This document shows, piece after piece, positions 52,089-60,185 of a DNA stretch of 64,000 bases (within the stretch, counting starts at the first letter, position 1; each line of letters starts with the position of its first letter). Made by a program: the position numbers and the translations under genes. This stretch comes from GCA-003244245 sp050699515 (lineage in GTDB: Bacteria > Actinomycetota > Actinomycetes > Mycobacteriales > Pseudonocardiaceae). Under the pieces are notes generated by a model, which worked only from the letters and a program-made list of their open reading frames with translations, searched no databases and was not told the DNA's origin. Location: NCBI GenBank assembly GCA_050699515.1, contig JBOHFF010000101.1:10894-74893 (forward strand). The letters are read 5' to 3'.

Positions 52089-53114
52089 GTGAATATACTC
52101 GAATGGGACCATCGTGTCGCGGTCATCGGTGAGGTCGGCCAGGCTCACGACGGCAGTCTGGGTACCGCGCACGCGTACATCGACGCAATCGCCGACGCGG
52201 GTGCCGATGCGGTGAAGTTCCAAACACACATCGCTGCAGCCGAGAGCCGAACTGATGAACCCTGGCGGGTCGAGTTCAGCTACGCAGATGACACCCGCTA
52301 CCAGTACTGGCAACGGATGGAGTTCCCCGCGCAGGCCTGGGCGGGACTGCGCCGCCACGCGCAGGACCGCGGGCTGGCCTTTCTCAGTTCACCGTTCTCG
52401 CTGGAAGCGGTCGAGTTGCTGCGCCGCGTCGGGGTCGCCGCCTGGAAGATCGCTTCCGGCGAGGTCGCCAATCCGCAACTGCTCGACGCGGTGGCCCACA
52501 CCGGTGCACCGGTGCTGCTCTCCAGCGGGATGAGCGGCTGGGCCGAGCTCGATGACGCCGTTGCGCGGCTCCGTGCGACCGGGGCCGGGCCGTTGGCCGT
52601 GCTGCAGTGCACGTCGGCCTACCCGGTCGAGCCGCAGCGGGTCGGACTCAATGTGGTGCGCGAGATCCGGGAGCGCTACGGGTGCGCGGCGGGTCTGTCC
52701 GACCACTCCGGGACGATCTTTCCAGCACTCGGCGCGGTCACCCTCGGCGCGCGGGTGATCGAGGTGCACGTGACACTCTCGCGCGAGATGTTCGGCCCGG
52801 ACGTGGCAGCGTCGGTGACCACCGGAGAGCTCCGGCAGCTCATCGAGGGCGTCCGCTACCTCAGCGCGGCGCTAGCCGCGCCCGTCGACAAGGACGAGAT
52901 CGCCGCCGAGCTGGCGCCGATGCGCGCGCTGTTCGGCCGCTCCCTGGTCGCCCGGGACGCGCTGCCCGCCGGGCACGTGCTCAGCGCGAGCGACCTGATC
53001 GCCAAGAAGCCGTCCGGTGGCATCCCCCCGACCCGGCTCGGTTCGCTGATCGGCCGCCGCCTGAACCGCGCGCTCACAGCAGATGAGCCACTCGACGACG
53101 GTGACACTGAGTGA
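52089..53114 (+). CDS. NeuB-family N-acetylneuraminate/nonulosonate synthase with SAF domain
   Basis: A 341-residue protein; GTG 52089 has GGGGG eight bases upstream (TTG 52080 is an alternative). It condenses phosphoenolpyruvate with an N-acyl mannosamine-like sugar. Motifs: GEVGQAHDGSLGTAHAYIDA, ADAVKFQTHIA, VAAWKIASGEVANPQLLDAV, LSDHSGTIFPALGAV. The C-terminal antifreeze-like SAF domain (about 285-335) has SLVARDALPAGHVLSASDL. The usual IEKHFT and GPDHxxS read IEVHVT and GPDVAAS, suggesting a variant substrate. No CMP-sugar synthetase is present nearby. Confidence 0.9.
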   Translation: MNILEWDHRVAVIGEVGQAHDGSLGTAHAYIDAIADAGADAVKFQTHIAAAESRTDEPWRVEFSYADDTRYQYWQRMEFPAQAWAGLRRHAQDRGLAFLSSPFSLEAVELLRRVGVAAWKIASGEVANPQLLDAVAHTGAPVLLSSGMSGWAELDDAVARLRATGAGPLAVLQCTSAYPVEPQRVGLNVVREIRERYGCAAGLSDHSGTIFPALGAVTLGARVIEVHVTLSREMFGPDVAASVTTGELRQLIEGVRYLSAALAAPVDKDEIAAELAPMRALFGRSLVARDALPAGHVLSASDLIAKKPSGGIPPTRLGSLIGRRLNRALTADEPLDDGDTE

Positions 53115-53246
53115 GTTCAGATCGACTCGCAGTGACATCGACTATCTGAGACGAAGTGTTTGGCTCGTCGCCGCCCAGCGCGGCGGCAGCCTGGACCGAT
53201 GACCGCGCACCGCGTGCCTTGACCGTAGTACTACAAATGGTCATGA

Positions 53247-54527
53247 TCACCGCCGGAGTGGATTGGTGAGGGGGCGGCGATCGGGGTCGATAATCGCGGG
53301 AGCCCGGAATTCGACTCGGCCGCCTTGGATGGTGATATCCCACCCTTGCAGATGCACCTGTTGGTGATGCATCGGGCACAAGAGGCAGCAATTTCCTATT
53401 TTGGTCTCACCCTCGTCGATCCAGTGCCGCACGTGGTGCGCAGCGCACATTCCCGGTGGTCGACCACAGCCCGGGAAGCTGCATCCGCGGTCCCGGGCGA
53501 CAAGTGCGCGGCGGATACCCAACGGCACGGTACGCATGGCGCGGCCAACATCCAGCGGTTCAGAATCACCGCCCAATATGACAGGAATAACTTTGCAATC
53601 GCACGCGATTCGGCGGGCAGCACTGGCGCTGATCAACTGCCCGTAGTCCAGAGTCGCGGCGCCGAGCCCGGTGCGCAGGGCCTCCCAGTCGATGGTCACC
53701 GTGAGGTGGGGTGGTTCACCTGCGGCGGCGGGAAATTCCTCAGCGGCGCGGGCGTGGTCGCACAGCTCGATGAGGGCATCGGCTTGCCGTTGCGGAATGC
53801 TGCGGCTATCGCGCTCGCCGTCGGTGCTGGGGCGGCGGGTGGCGAGTTGCTCGATCAGCGAGCGGACCAGGGTGCCGTGCTCGGGATCCAGCCAGCCTTC
53901 CAACCCCAGGCGTCCGTCGCGGCGATTTCGCAACCACAACTCCCCGCGGCACGGGGTTGCCGGAGGTGGATCGTCGCTGGGCTCGGGACCGTCAGGGTCG
54001 AGGGTGGCGATGATGCGTTCGGCGATGGTGCGCAGCCGGCGGGGATCGAAATCGTGGCCGTAGCTGGCCAGGTCCGCCTCGGCCCGTTCCCGGATCGCCT
54101 CGGGCACCGAACTGGGCAGGGCGATCATCGCCTCGGTGATCACGCGAAGCTGCCCGGTACCAATCGCCCCAGCGGCCAACGCGGACGCCGTGGTCGGCAG
54201 TTTTGGCGCCAGCGTCTCTCCGGTCAGGGCCCGGCGGGCCCCCACCATCGACGCGTGCTCCACTCTGGTGCGAGCCTCCGCAGCAGACAGATTGAGCATC
54301 CCCGCCAGCAGCCGGGCGGTTGTGCCGAAACCACCATGGGCGGCGATCCGCCGCGAGTCGGCCTCGGCGACCAGGTCCAGCATGACAGACTGCGTCTTGC
54401 GAGATAGTACCTCGATGTCCCGCAGTGTCTGGGTAACTCCCTCGTCGTCGAGGCCGCTGAGCGTCCCGCGCACGCTGTCGAGATAACTCGACAGCGCCTC
54501 GACGGGCTGGCACAGTGCGACGGTCAT
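53247..54527 (-). CDS. DUF222 / 13E12-repeat HNH endonuclease-like protein
   Basis: A 426-residue protein typical of the large actinobacterial 13E12 family. The DUF222 helical region (about 25-300) is followed by a C-terminal HNH: DRGCSFPGCGRPPGMCAAHH, then WIDEGETKIGNCCLLCPMHH and QVHLQGW. Zinc ligands and the His pair are intact. Family members are numerous and often mobile, with unknown biology. ATG 54527. Confidence 0.9.
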   Translation of the reverse strand: MTVALCQPVEALSSYLDSVRGTLSGLDDEGVTQTLRDIEVLSRKTQSVMLDLVAEADSRRIAAHGGFGTTARLLAGMLNLSAAEARTRVEHASMVGARRALTGETLAPKLPTTASALAAGAIGTGQLRVITEAMIALPSSVPEAIRERAEADLASYGHDFDPRRLRTIAERIIATLDPDGPEPSDDPPPATPCRGELWLRNRRDGRLGLEGWLDPEHGTLVRSLIEQLATRRPSTDGERDSRSIPQRQADALIELCDHARAAEEFPAAAGEPPHLTVTIDWEALRTGLGAATLDYGQLISASAARRIACDCKVIPVILGGDSEPLDVGRAMRTVPLGIRRALVARDRGCSFPGCGRPPGMCAAHHVRHWIDEGETKIGNCCLLCPMHHQQVHLQGWDITIQGGRVEFRAPAIIDPDRRPLTNPLRR

Positions 54528-54798
54528 GCCCCGATTGTTGCGTTCACCCCTGACAAAGAACGGCGCTCCCGAATCGATCCAAAAGACACGATCGAGTGAA
54601 CGTTGGCTCTACCGTCGGCGCCGACCGTAGCCCCGACACCTGTGATGGAGTCCGGGGAAGAGGCGAGTGGACGAAACGTGTTCCTTGTGCACTTGCGAGC
54701 GTTTTGCGACTGTCGGGCAGCGCAGTATCTCCACCACGACAGCAAGCGTCTCCAGGCCCGCTTCGTCGGCGTGCCTGCCGGTCGATACGGTCACCGGC

Positions 54799-56016
54799 AT
54801 GTCTCCGGTGTCCCGAAGCCGCCGCCCGAAGAAGAGCGCCACGCGCAAGCAGCGAAACCGAAAGAGCGACGGACGCCGCTGCGTGTCACCTGTGCTCGCG
54901 CAACACGCCGACGGCTCCGCACGGCCCGCGTGGTTCGACGGTGCCATCGCGCAGGTGCTGGCCTGCGCCGGCACGCTCACCAGCGCCCAGGACGCACGCG
55001 AGCTGGACCAGCTGGTCGCCGAGATGCTGGGTGAGGAACTGTTCGCGGTGCTGCAGGACGGGTGGGGGCTCTGGTGGGGCTGGTGGTTCGGCGAACTGGT
55101 CGATGCCACCATGGAACGGATCGAGGAGGTGCCCGGGCCGGAGCGGGAGGCTGCGGTGTGGCTGCTGCACGGCCTCGCCGCCCAGGTCGGCAACATGGCG
55201 GACGCTATGCTGCGTGAGGCCCGTGAGCAGGCCGGTGAGCCGGTGCCGGACTGGCTGAGCGGTGTCGGACAGGTCAGCGCCACTGGCCGGATCACTCGCC
55301 TGCGCGACACGTTCGGCACCCGCTTCGGAGTGATCGCCGAGTTCACCTATCCCGGCAGCACCGACCGGCACTGCTACCTGTTCGACGTGGACGCCTCGGG
55401 ATTCGTCGTCCTCGCCGGCGCCGGTGTGCACGACGACATGGGGCAGGCCGCCGAAGTGTGGCGGGCGCGCACCGGTGAGCCTGATGCCGAGGCCGTTGTC
55501 GTCGAGGACCCCGCCGAGCTGGCCTGCCTGGTCCATCTCAGCACGGGCAACGAGATCATGGTCCGCGGCGATGAATCCCGGGAGATCATGAACAACTGGT
55601 TCCGAGTACACACCCTGATCGGCGCGCTCGCCCGCAAGCTGGAGGCGCGCGGCACGCCGCTGCCGGCCGCGTGCTCGCTTTACCACGACCTCGACATCAC
55701 CATGATGGTGGATCCCTTCAACGCGTGGTACCTCCAGACCCATGAGGCAAAGCCCGATCCCGATGCCCTCGACGCGCTGGCGGCCGAGTGGATGGAGGGG
55801 GCGCTGCCCGAAACGTGGTTCTCGGCCTCACCCGAGCGCATCCGCTTCCAGCGCGTGCTGATCAGCGACTGGGTCCCGGACAATCCGGTCACTCTCGCCG
55901 TGATCGCCCTGCTGCCCGAGTGGGTGCGCTGGCTCGGCGACCGGGCCGGGCTCGCCCCGTACCGGATGCGGCAGCTGCTTGAGGCCACCGCCGTGGACCT
56001 CGCGTCGATCCGATGA
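54799..56016 (+). CDS. Conserved protein of unknown function (405 residues)
   Basis: ATG 54799 begins SPVSRSRRPKKSATRKQRNR, a basic start seen in related actinomycete proteins. The frame is open further upstream but not protein-like. The body is alpha/beta: AWFDGAIAQVLACAG, GWGLWWGWWFGELVDATMER (Trp-rich), RFGVIAEFTYPGSTDRHCYL, and VVVEDPAELACLVHLSTGNE. No catalytic motif is recognised. A 33-codon frame (ATG 56013) overlaps the stop but looks non-coding. Confidence 0.7.
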   Translation: MSPVSRSRRPKKSATRKQRNRKSDGRRCVSPVLAQHADGSARPAWFDGAIAQVLACAGTLTSAQDARELDQLVAEMLGEELFAVLQDGWGLWWGWWFGELVDATMERIEEVPGPEREAAVWLLHGLAAQVGNMADAMLREAREQAGEPVPDWLSGVGQVSATGRITRLRDTFGTRFGVIAEFTYPGSTDRHCYLFDVDASGFVVLAGAGVHDDMGQAAEVWRARTGEPDAEAVVVEDPAELACLVHLSTGNEIMVRGDESREIMNNWFRVHTLIGALARKLEARGTPLPAACSLYHDLDITMMVDPFNAWYLQTHEAKPDPDALDALAAEWMEGALPETWFSASPERIRFQRVLISDWVPDNPVTLAVIALLPEWVRWLGDRAGLAPYRMRQLLEATAVDLASIR

Positions 56017-56141
56017 AGCTGGATCAGGCTTGCCTCAACGAGGCACTCCACGGCCGACTGCTGGCCTCCCAGCTCGCCCCCGACCGCACCAGCGAGGTCG
56101 CCGCCGGCAGATGAGTGACCGTTCGTCGGTGGGGGAGCCGC

Positions 56142-56842
56142 TCACAGTGCGTCCGCCGATTTGCAGCGCAGGACGCGGGTGCGGCGGTAACCCTCGTGCG
56201 CGCGGATGCCGTGTGGGCAGCGGTAGTTGTCGAGCATGAGAATTTCCCCCGGCGCGAGAAGCGTGTCCGGCGCCTGAGCGGCCAGCGTTGCGAGGAGATC
56301 CGCGTAGCGGCCCAGGAGGCGCCCGTGGGTCTCCCGGTGCAGCTCACGACGATAGGGCCGAGCCCAAGGGTCGGCGCGCATCACCATCCGACCGCGGCGC
56401 GTCCACTCGACCATGCACGCCAAGCGCGGTGTCTCCAGCCGTGACTCCCGCTCGACCTCGACCGTGGTCAAGAACTCGTAGAGGTCGGGAACGTGTTCTC
56501 GGATGCGCTTGACGACTCGATAGCCGTCGCAAATGATCGACTCGCCACCGGCTGGAGCCGGGGTGTCGCACAAGATCAGCACATAGTCGACATAGGGATC
56601 GCGAACGCGCACCCGCCGGTCCCCGACGTCGATGAAGACGTTCGCGCCGTCGGTGTGCAGCGGGAGCGACCACGATTCGGTCGGCTGTTCTTGGACCGCC
56701 TCGAGCCAGCGCAGCCGCGCCCCGAGCACAGCGGCCGCGGCGCGAACCGGGCTGTCCTGCTCCAGCGGCCAGCCGGTGAGGATGACCGCGCCGTCACGCT
56801 CCAGTAGTTGCCTGGCCCGCGCGCGGGCTGGTTTTTGGCATG
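56142..56842 (-). CDS. TauD/TfdA-like Fe(II)/2-oxoglutarate oxygenase, 5' end uncertain
   Basis: The core reads SWSLPLHTDGANVFIDVGD (the HxD iron ligands), DYVLILCDTPAPAGGESIIC, and at the C-terminus ILMLDNYRCPHGIRAHEGYR (distal His and the 2-oxoglutarate Arg). The frame is homologous up to about 56842 (LLERDGAVILTGWPLEQDSP), but the only ordinary start is GTG 56729. The protein may use a rare start, or have lost its N-terminus against the divergent gene at 56840. The substrate is unknown. Confidence 0.65.
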
Positions 56843-57223
56843 ACCGTCACCGATTCCGAGGGTGTGGCCGGGATCGGTACGCCCGCCCCACCAGCGGTCG
56901 ACGTTGTGGAGCGCGTGGCGTGGCTGGACTTGTGCGATGCGCAGGAGCAGTTCGCGCACGGCGTCGACGCCGACGCGCCGTGGTACACCGACGCCGGCGT
57001 CAGTATGGAGTACCGGCGCTTTTTGCTGCTGCGCCTGACCTGTCCACGGTTGACCATCCCCGCGCCGCCGCTGATCGACAGCTACTGGCGGCTGCACGCC
57101 ACCGATCAGGCGAAGTTCGCGGCGGACCGCGCGTCCCTGGTGGCCGGCACCGGTGTCAACCCGGATGCGCTAAATCCACCGCCGCGGCCCTCCGAGCGGT
57201 CGCCTGACCCGCGGATACGCTAG
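56840..57223 (+). CDS. Hypothetical protein, possibly the front half of a split gene
   Basis: ATG 56840 begins TVTDSEGVAGIGTPAPPAVD. The 127-residue product contains VERVAWLDLCDAQEQFAHGV, PWYTDAGVSMEYRRFLLLRL and PAPPLIDSYWRLHATDQAKF, with GC-rich third positions on this strand. It ends at an amber codon (57221-57223), after which the same frame continues with protein-like sequence into the oxygenase remnant. It may be a separate small protein or part of one interrupted gene. Confidence 0.55.
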   Translation: MTVTDSEGVAGIGTPAPPAVDVVERVAWLDLCDAQEQFAHGVDADAPWYTDAGVSMEYRRFLLLRLTCPRLTIPAPPLIDSYWRLHATDQAKFAADRASLVAGTGVNPDALNPPPRPSERSPDPRIR

Positions 57224-57909
57224 CTTTACGAGGCGATTTTTCCCTGCGGCAACACCGACCTGTGGGGCTGGCCGGCACTCAAGGCCGGCCAGCGCGACAG
57301 CGCACCCGAGTTGGGCTCGGTCCACCTCCGACTCCCGTCGGCCATCGATGAGTCCACCCGTGCTCTGCTCCGCGAGGAGGCATTGGAACGACGCGCCTGT
57401 GCCACCGAGTCCACCGAGTCGCAGGGCCCGCGCATCGAGCACGGCAGCATGATGAGCGGCTTCAGCCGATATTCCTGTGCACCTTCCGGGCCCGCGCTGC
57501 ACAACACGCATTGGAATGGATTCCTCGCGCGGCTGATCGGCGCACAACCGGAGCGATCGTCGCGCCGGAGGGGGCCTACTACAACTACTACCGTTGCGGG
57601 GACTCCATGTCCGTCCACAACGACAGCTACGGCCACGAACTCGTCCTGCTGACGCTCCTTGACGGCCCAGTCGAGCGACTGCACTACCACCTGCACCTGG
57701 CGGACGCCCCGCTGGAGGAGATCCAGACCCTGGCGCAGGCCACCGGCGGATGGCCCGAGGGCGGGACCCCGTTCGAGATCAGCAGCGTCCCGTTCCTATT
57801 CTCCGGCCACCGCATCCCACACCACCGCGAACCCGCCAAAAGAAACCACGAGGCGATCGTCCTAGTGCAATTCTTCGGAATCCTGCTGCCATCGCGACCT
57901 CGACGGTGA
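57224..57909 (+). pseudogene. Fe(II)/2-oxoglutarate oxygenase-like remnant with a frameshift
   Basis: After the amber codon the frame reads YEAIFPCGNTDLWGWPALKA through ALHNTHWNGFLARLIGA. It then jumps one frame near 57545 to AIVAPEGAYYNYYRCGDSMS, VHNDSYGHELVLLTLLDGP, HYHLHLADAPLEEIQTLAQ and FLFSGHRIPHHRE. The VHND (HxD) and late GHRIPHHR suggest a prolyl-hydroxylase-like double-stranded beta helix. The product as sequenced is broken. Confidence 0.6.
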
Positions 57910-58012
57910 ACTATTGTGAGGTAACGAGGGTGGGCATGCGGTGAAGCGGTGGCCCCGAATGGAGATCAGGGCCACCGCTCGACAAGTCGATGAGTGACGA
58001 CTTACCCGAAAC

Positions 58013-58189
58013 CTACAGAATGCCCAGGAGTCCACCGCCGCAGTCGTAGCAGTCACGGTAGTAGCTGTAGCGGTAATCGTCGTGGCAGTCGTACTTGCAG
58101 TCGTCGTAGTGCGAGTACCAGCGTCGCTTGTCGTGGTGATCGTCATGGCGACAGTCGCCACCCATTGTGAAAACGCTCGAGACCTTCAT
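58013..58189 (-). CDS. Cys/His/Asp/Tyr-rich 58-residue peptide
   Basis: ATG 58189 follows a near-perfect AAAGGAG five bases upstream. The peptide begins KVSSVFTMGGDC. Its centre has 5 Cys (13, 31, 35, 47, 50), 5 His, 11 Asp and 8 Tyr, for example DDCKYDCHDDYRYSYYRDCY. It ends CGGGLLGIL. It has no signal sequence or membrane helix. The composition suggests metal binding or a modified-peptide precursor. No paralogue was seen in the window. It lies near two oxygenase-like genes but none is clearly its maturase. Confidence 0.7.
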   Translation of the reverse strand: MKVSSVFTMGGDCRHDDHHDKRRWYSHYDDCKYDCHDDYRYSYYRDCYDCGGGLLGIL

Positions 58190-58612
58190 ATCGCTCCTTT
58201 CCGATGGGTGGAGGAGCCCTATTTGCCCCAATAGCTGGATCACTCTCGAAGAGTTGTGCGCAAGCCCCGGTGAGCGCCGGTATTCCGACGTGCTGGCTGT
58301 CGGATTGCTCGCTGCCGTCAGATGCCCGCCTGTGACGTCATGCGTCTTGGCGCGCCGCCCCCCGACGACGACAGCGGCAGCTTGTCAACCCGACGCATCC
58401 GGCAACCCCTTCAAGGTGATCCACTGCCCCCCCTTACTATGTGTGACCAACCGCAGATCGACCGTAAGCCATATGGGTGGCGATTTGCAACAACTACTTT
58501 ATGTAGCCGAAGTGGAGCGCTCCGTGACCTCACGGCCGAGCTGGTCGGGTCCGGCGGTCCGCAAAGTCGTTGGCGTCACCGCTGAACTGGGACGATGGTG
58601 AGGAGTACGGCG
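58190..58612. other. Intergenic stretch with no recognised gene
   Basis: This holds the promoter region of the Cys-rich peptide on the minus strand. A plus-strand frame (58167-58601) overlaps that promoter and lacks family-like sequence. GC content is lower and less periodic than in neighbouring genes. Confidence 0.45.
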
Positions 58613-58726
58613 ATGATCAGAATAAGTGGACAGTCGTACATCAAAGTGATCACCAAATTCGGCACACGGAACTACGACTGTGAGTTATCACATTACTGCG
58701 CTGTTTGGGTCTCGGGTCATGATTAG
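58613..58726 (+). CDS. Possible 37-residue peptide
   Basis: ATG 58613 has GAGGAG seven bases upstream. The product begins IRISGQSYIKVITKFGTRNY and ends SHYCAVWVSGHD. It has two cysteines and no known family. A 9-bp-stem hairpin (58735-58765) follows the stop directly, as for a terminator. It is too short to be sure it is translated. Confidence 0.3.
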   Translation: MIRISGQSYIKVITKFGTRNYDCELSHYCAVWVSGHD

Positions 58727-58734
58727 CCCGACAG

Positions 58735-58765
58735 ACCCGGCGGATGATAACCCCCACCGCCGGGT
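58735..58765. terminator. Terminator-like hairpin
   Basis: ACCCGGCGG (58735-58743) pairs perfectly with CCGCCGGGT (58757-58765) around a 13-base loop. It lies between the 37-codon frame and the end of the broken methyltransferase gene, and could serve either strand. Confidence 0.5.
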
Positions 58766-58778
58766 TCAGCCGAGGATG

Positions 58779-59358
58779 TCAAGGACTCAAGGAGTACCGT
58801 GGCCCTCCGCTGGGGCCGCCTACTGTGCCTTCGACCAGGTAACGCCGCCCGCGGATTTCGAGTCGTTCTTCGAGGGTCATGGCTGCTCGTTCTACACGAT
58901 CGACCGACTCGAGTAATTCGGTGCGAATGTGGCTCAGCTCGGCGCGGGCGAAAACGTTGCTCACGGTGGTCGCCCACTTCAGCGGCAGGTTTGGATTTCC
59001 CTCTTGATACCTGGCCCTGTAGCGCAGGCTCGTAGGCGTCGCCGAGCCGGAACGTGATCGGCAGGCCGGCCGCTGCCGCTTTCCGTTCGGCGATCGCGAG
59101 CATCGGCTCGGAGAAGTCGATCGCGGTGACCTGGTGGCCGCGCCGCGCGAGCAGCAACGCCAGGAATCCGGTCCCGGTCCCGACGTCGAGCACTCGCGGG
59201 TGCCGGGCAGGATCGAGTAGCCGGGCGAACAGGCCCCGCCAGACCGATTCCTCGGCCGCCGTGACCCGGCCGTGCCCGCCGAGTTGGTCATAGCCTGCCG
59301 CGGTGGCATCCCAGCGCTGGCGAGCCCGCTCCCGGTCAGCGTGAGTCTCGATCGTCAC
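58779..59358 (-). pseudogene. Class I SAM methyltransferase, truncated and frameshifted
   Basis: GTG 59358 has AGGAGG just upstream and overlaps the ABC ATPase stop (GTGA). The first 110 residues are a good methyltransferase: RWDATAAGYDQLGGHGR, RHPRVLDVGTGTGFLALLLA, VTAIDFSEPMLAIAERKA, then FRLGDAYEPALQ. Beyond about 59020 the sequence no longer fits the family. A different frame carries an unrelated tail (LSHIRTELLESVDRVERAA). The gene was cut and joined to foreign sequence. Related siderophore-type ABC operons often end with such a methyltransferase. Confidence 0.7.
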
Positions 59359-60185
59359 GATCCGCCTCCTTGCGTCACGGCCGCGGCCGTTGATCGTGCC
59401 CGGCCGACCACGGATGCTGGATCGAGCTCGTCGAAGGCGAGGATCGGCCGACCGGTACCGGGGTGGGTCCAACGGTGGGCGCGGACGCCGAAGCACTCGG
59501 CGATGCGCTCGGTGCTGAGCACCTCCTCAGGTGGACCGCTGGCGACGATGCGGCCGGTCGCCATGATGTAGATGCGATCGCAGTACTGGGAGGCGAGGTT
59601 CAGGTCGTGGATCGCGGCCAGGGTGGCATGGCCGAGGCCGCGGACCAGGCGCAGGATCTCGAGCTGGTAGCGGATGTCGAGATGGTTCGTCGGCTCATCG
59701 AGCAGGTGTAGATAGCTGCGTTGGGCCAGCGCGCGGGCCACCTGGACGCGCTGTTTCTCGCCGCCGGACAGGGTGGCGTAGCTGCGCTGGCGGGCCGCGG
59801 CCATGTTGACGCGGTCCAAAGCGTCGGTGCAGATCTTGCGGTCAGCATCGGTGTCGCGGTCCAGCGGCCGCTTGTGCGGGGTACGACCCAGTGCCACGAC
59901 CTCCTCGACCGTGAAATCCAGGTCGGAGGGGCCTTCCTGCGCGACGACGGCCACCCGGCGGGCCGCCTCCCTGGCGGGCAGCCGCCACAGGTCCTCGCCG
60001 TCGAGGCTGATCAGGCCCGCGGCAGGTCGCAGCGCACGGTAGATGCTGCGCAGCAGGGTCGACTTGCCACAACCGTTGGGCCCGACCAACCCGACGAATT
60101 CGTCGGGCTCCACCACCAGTTCGGCGTCAGTGACGATCGGGCAGCCCTCGAGCGCGACCGCGACGCCCGCCACGACGAGTCTCAT
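59355..60185 (-). CDS. Ferric-siderophore/cobalamin-type ABC transporter ATPase
   Basis: A 276-residue FecE-type ATPase. ATG 60185 overlaps the permease stop. Walker A GLVGPNGCGKSTLLRSIYRA, signature YATLSGGEKQRVQVARAL, Walker B YLHLLDEPTNHLD and the H-loop AAIHDLNLA are all intact. It energises uptake through the neighbouring permease. An upstream in-frame ATG (60230) would intrude on the permease gene and is disfavoured. Confidence 0.93.
   Translation of the reverse strand: MRLVVAGVAVALEGCPIVTDAELVVEPDEFVGLVGPNGCGKSTLLRSIYRALRPAAGLISLDGEDLWRLPAREAARRVAVVAQEGPSDLDFTVEEVVALGRTPHKRPLDRDTDADRKICTDALDRVNMAAARQRSYATLSGGEKQRVQVARALAQRSYLHLLDEPTNHLDIRYQLEILRLVRGLGHATLAAIHDLNLASQYCDRIYIMATGRIVASGPPEEVLSTERIAECFGVRAHRWTHPGTGRPILAFDELDPASVVGRARSTAAAVTQGGGS

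Noticed and set aside
53241..53252. TCATGATCACCG, matching the 13.5-kb palindrome arm
   Set aside because: It is a single 12-base half-site without a partner arm, so it is not called as a second element.
56013..56114. 33-codon frame overlapping the stop of the 405-residue gene
   Set aside because: It is short, has no homologous features, and ends without a coupled partner.
58167..58601. Plus-strand frame of 144 codons
   Set aside because: It overlaps the start of the Cys-rich peptide gene, has mixed codon use and no family-like sequence.
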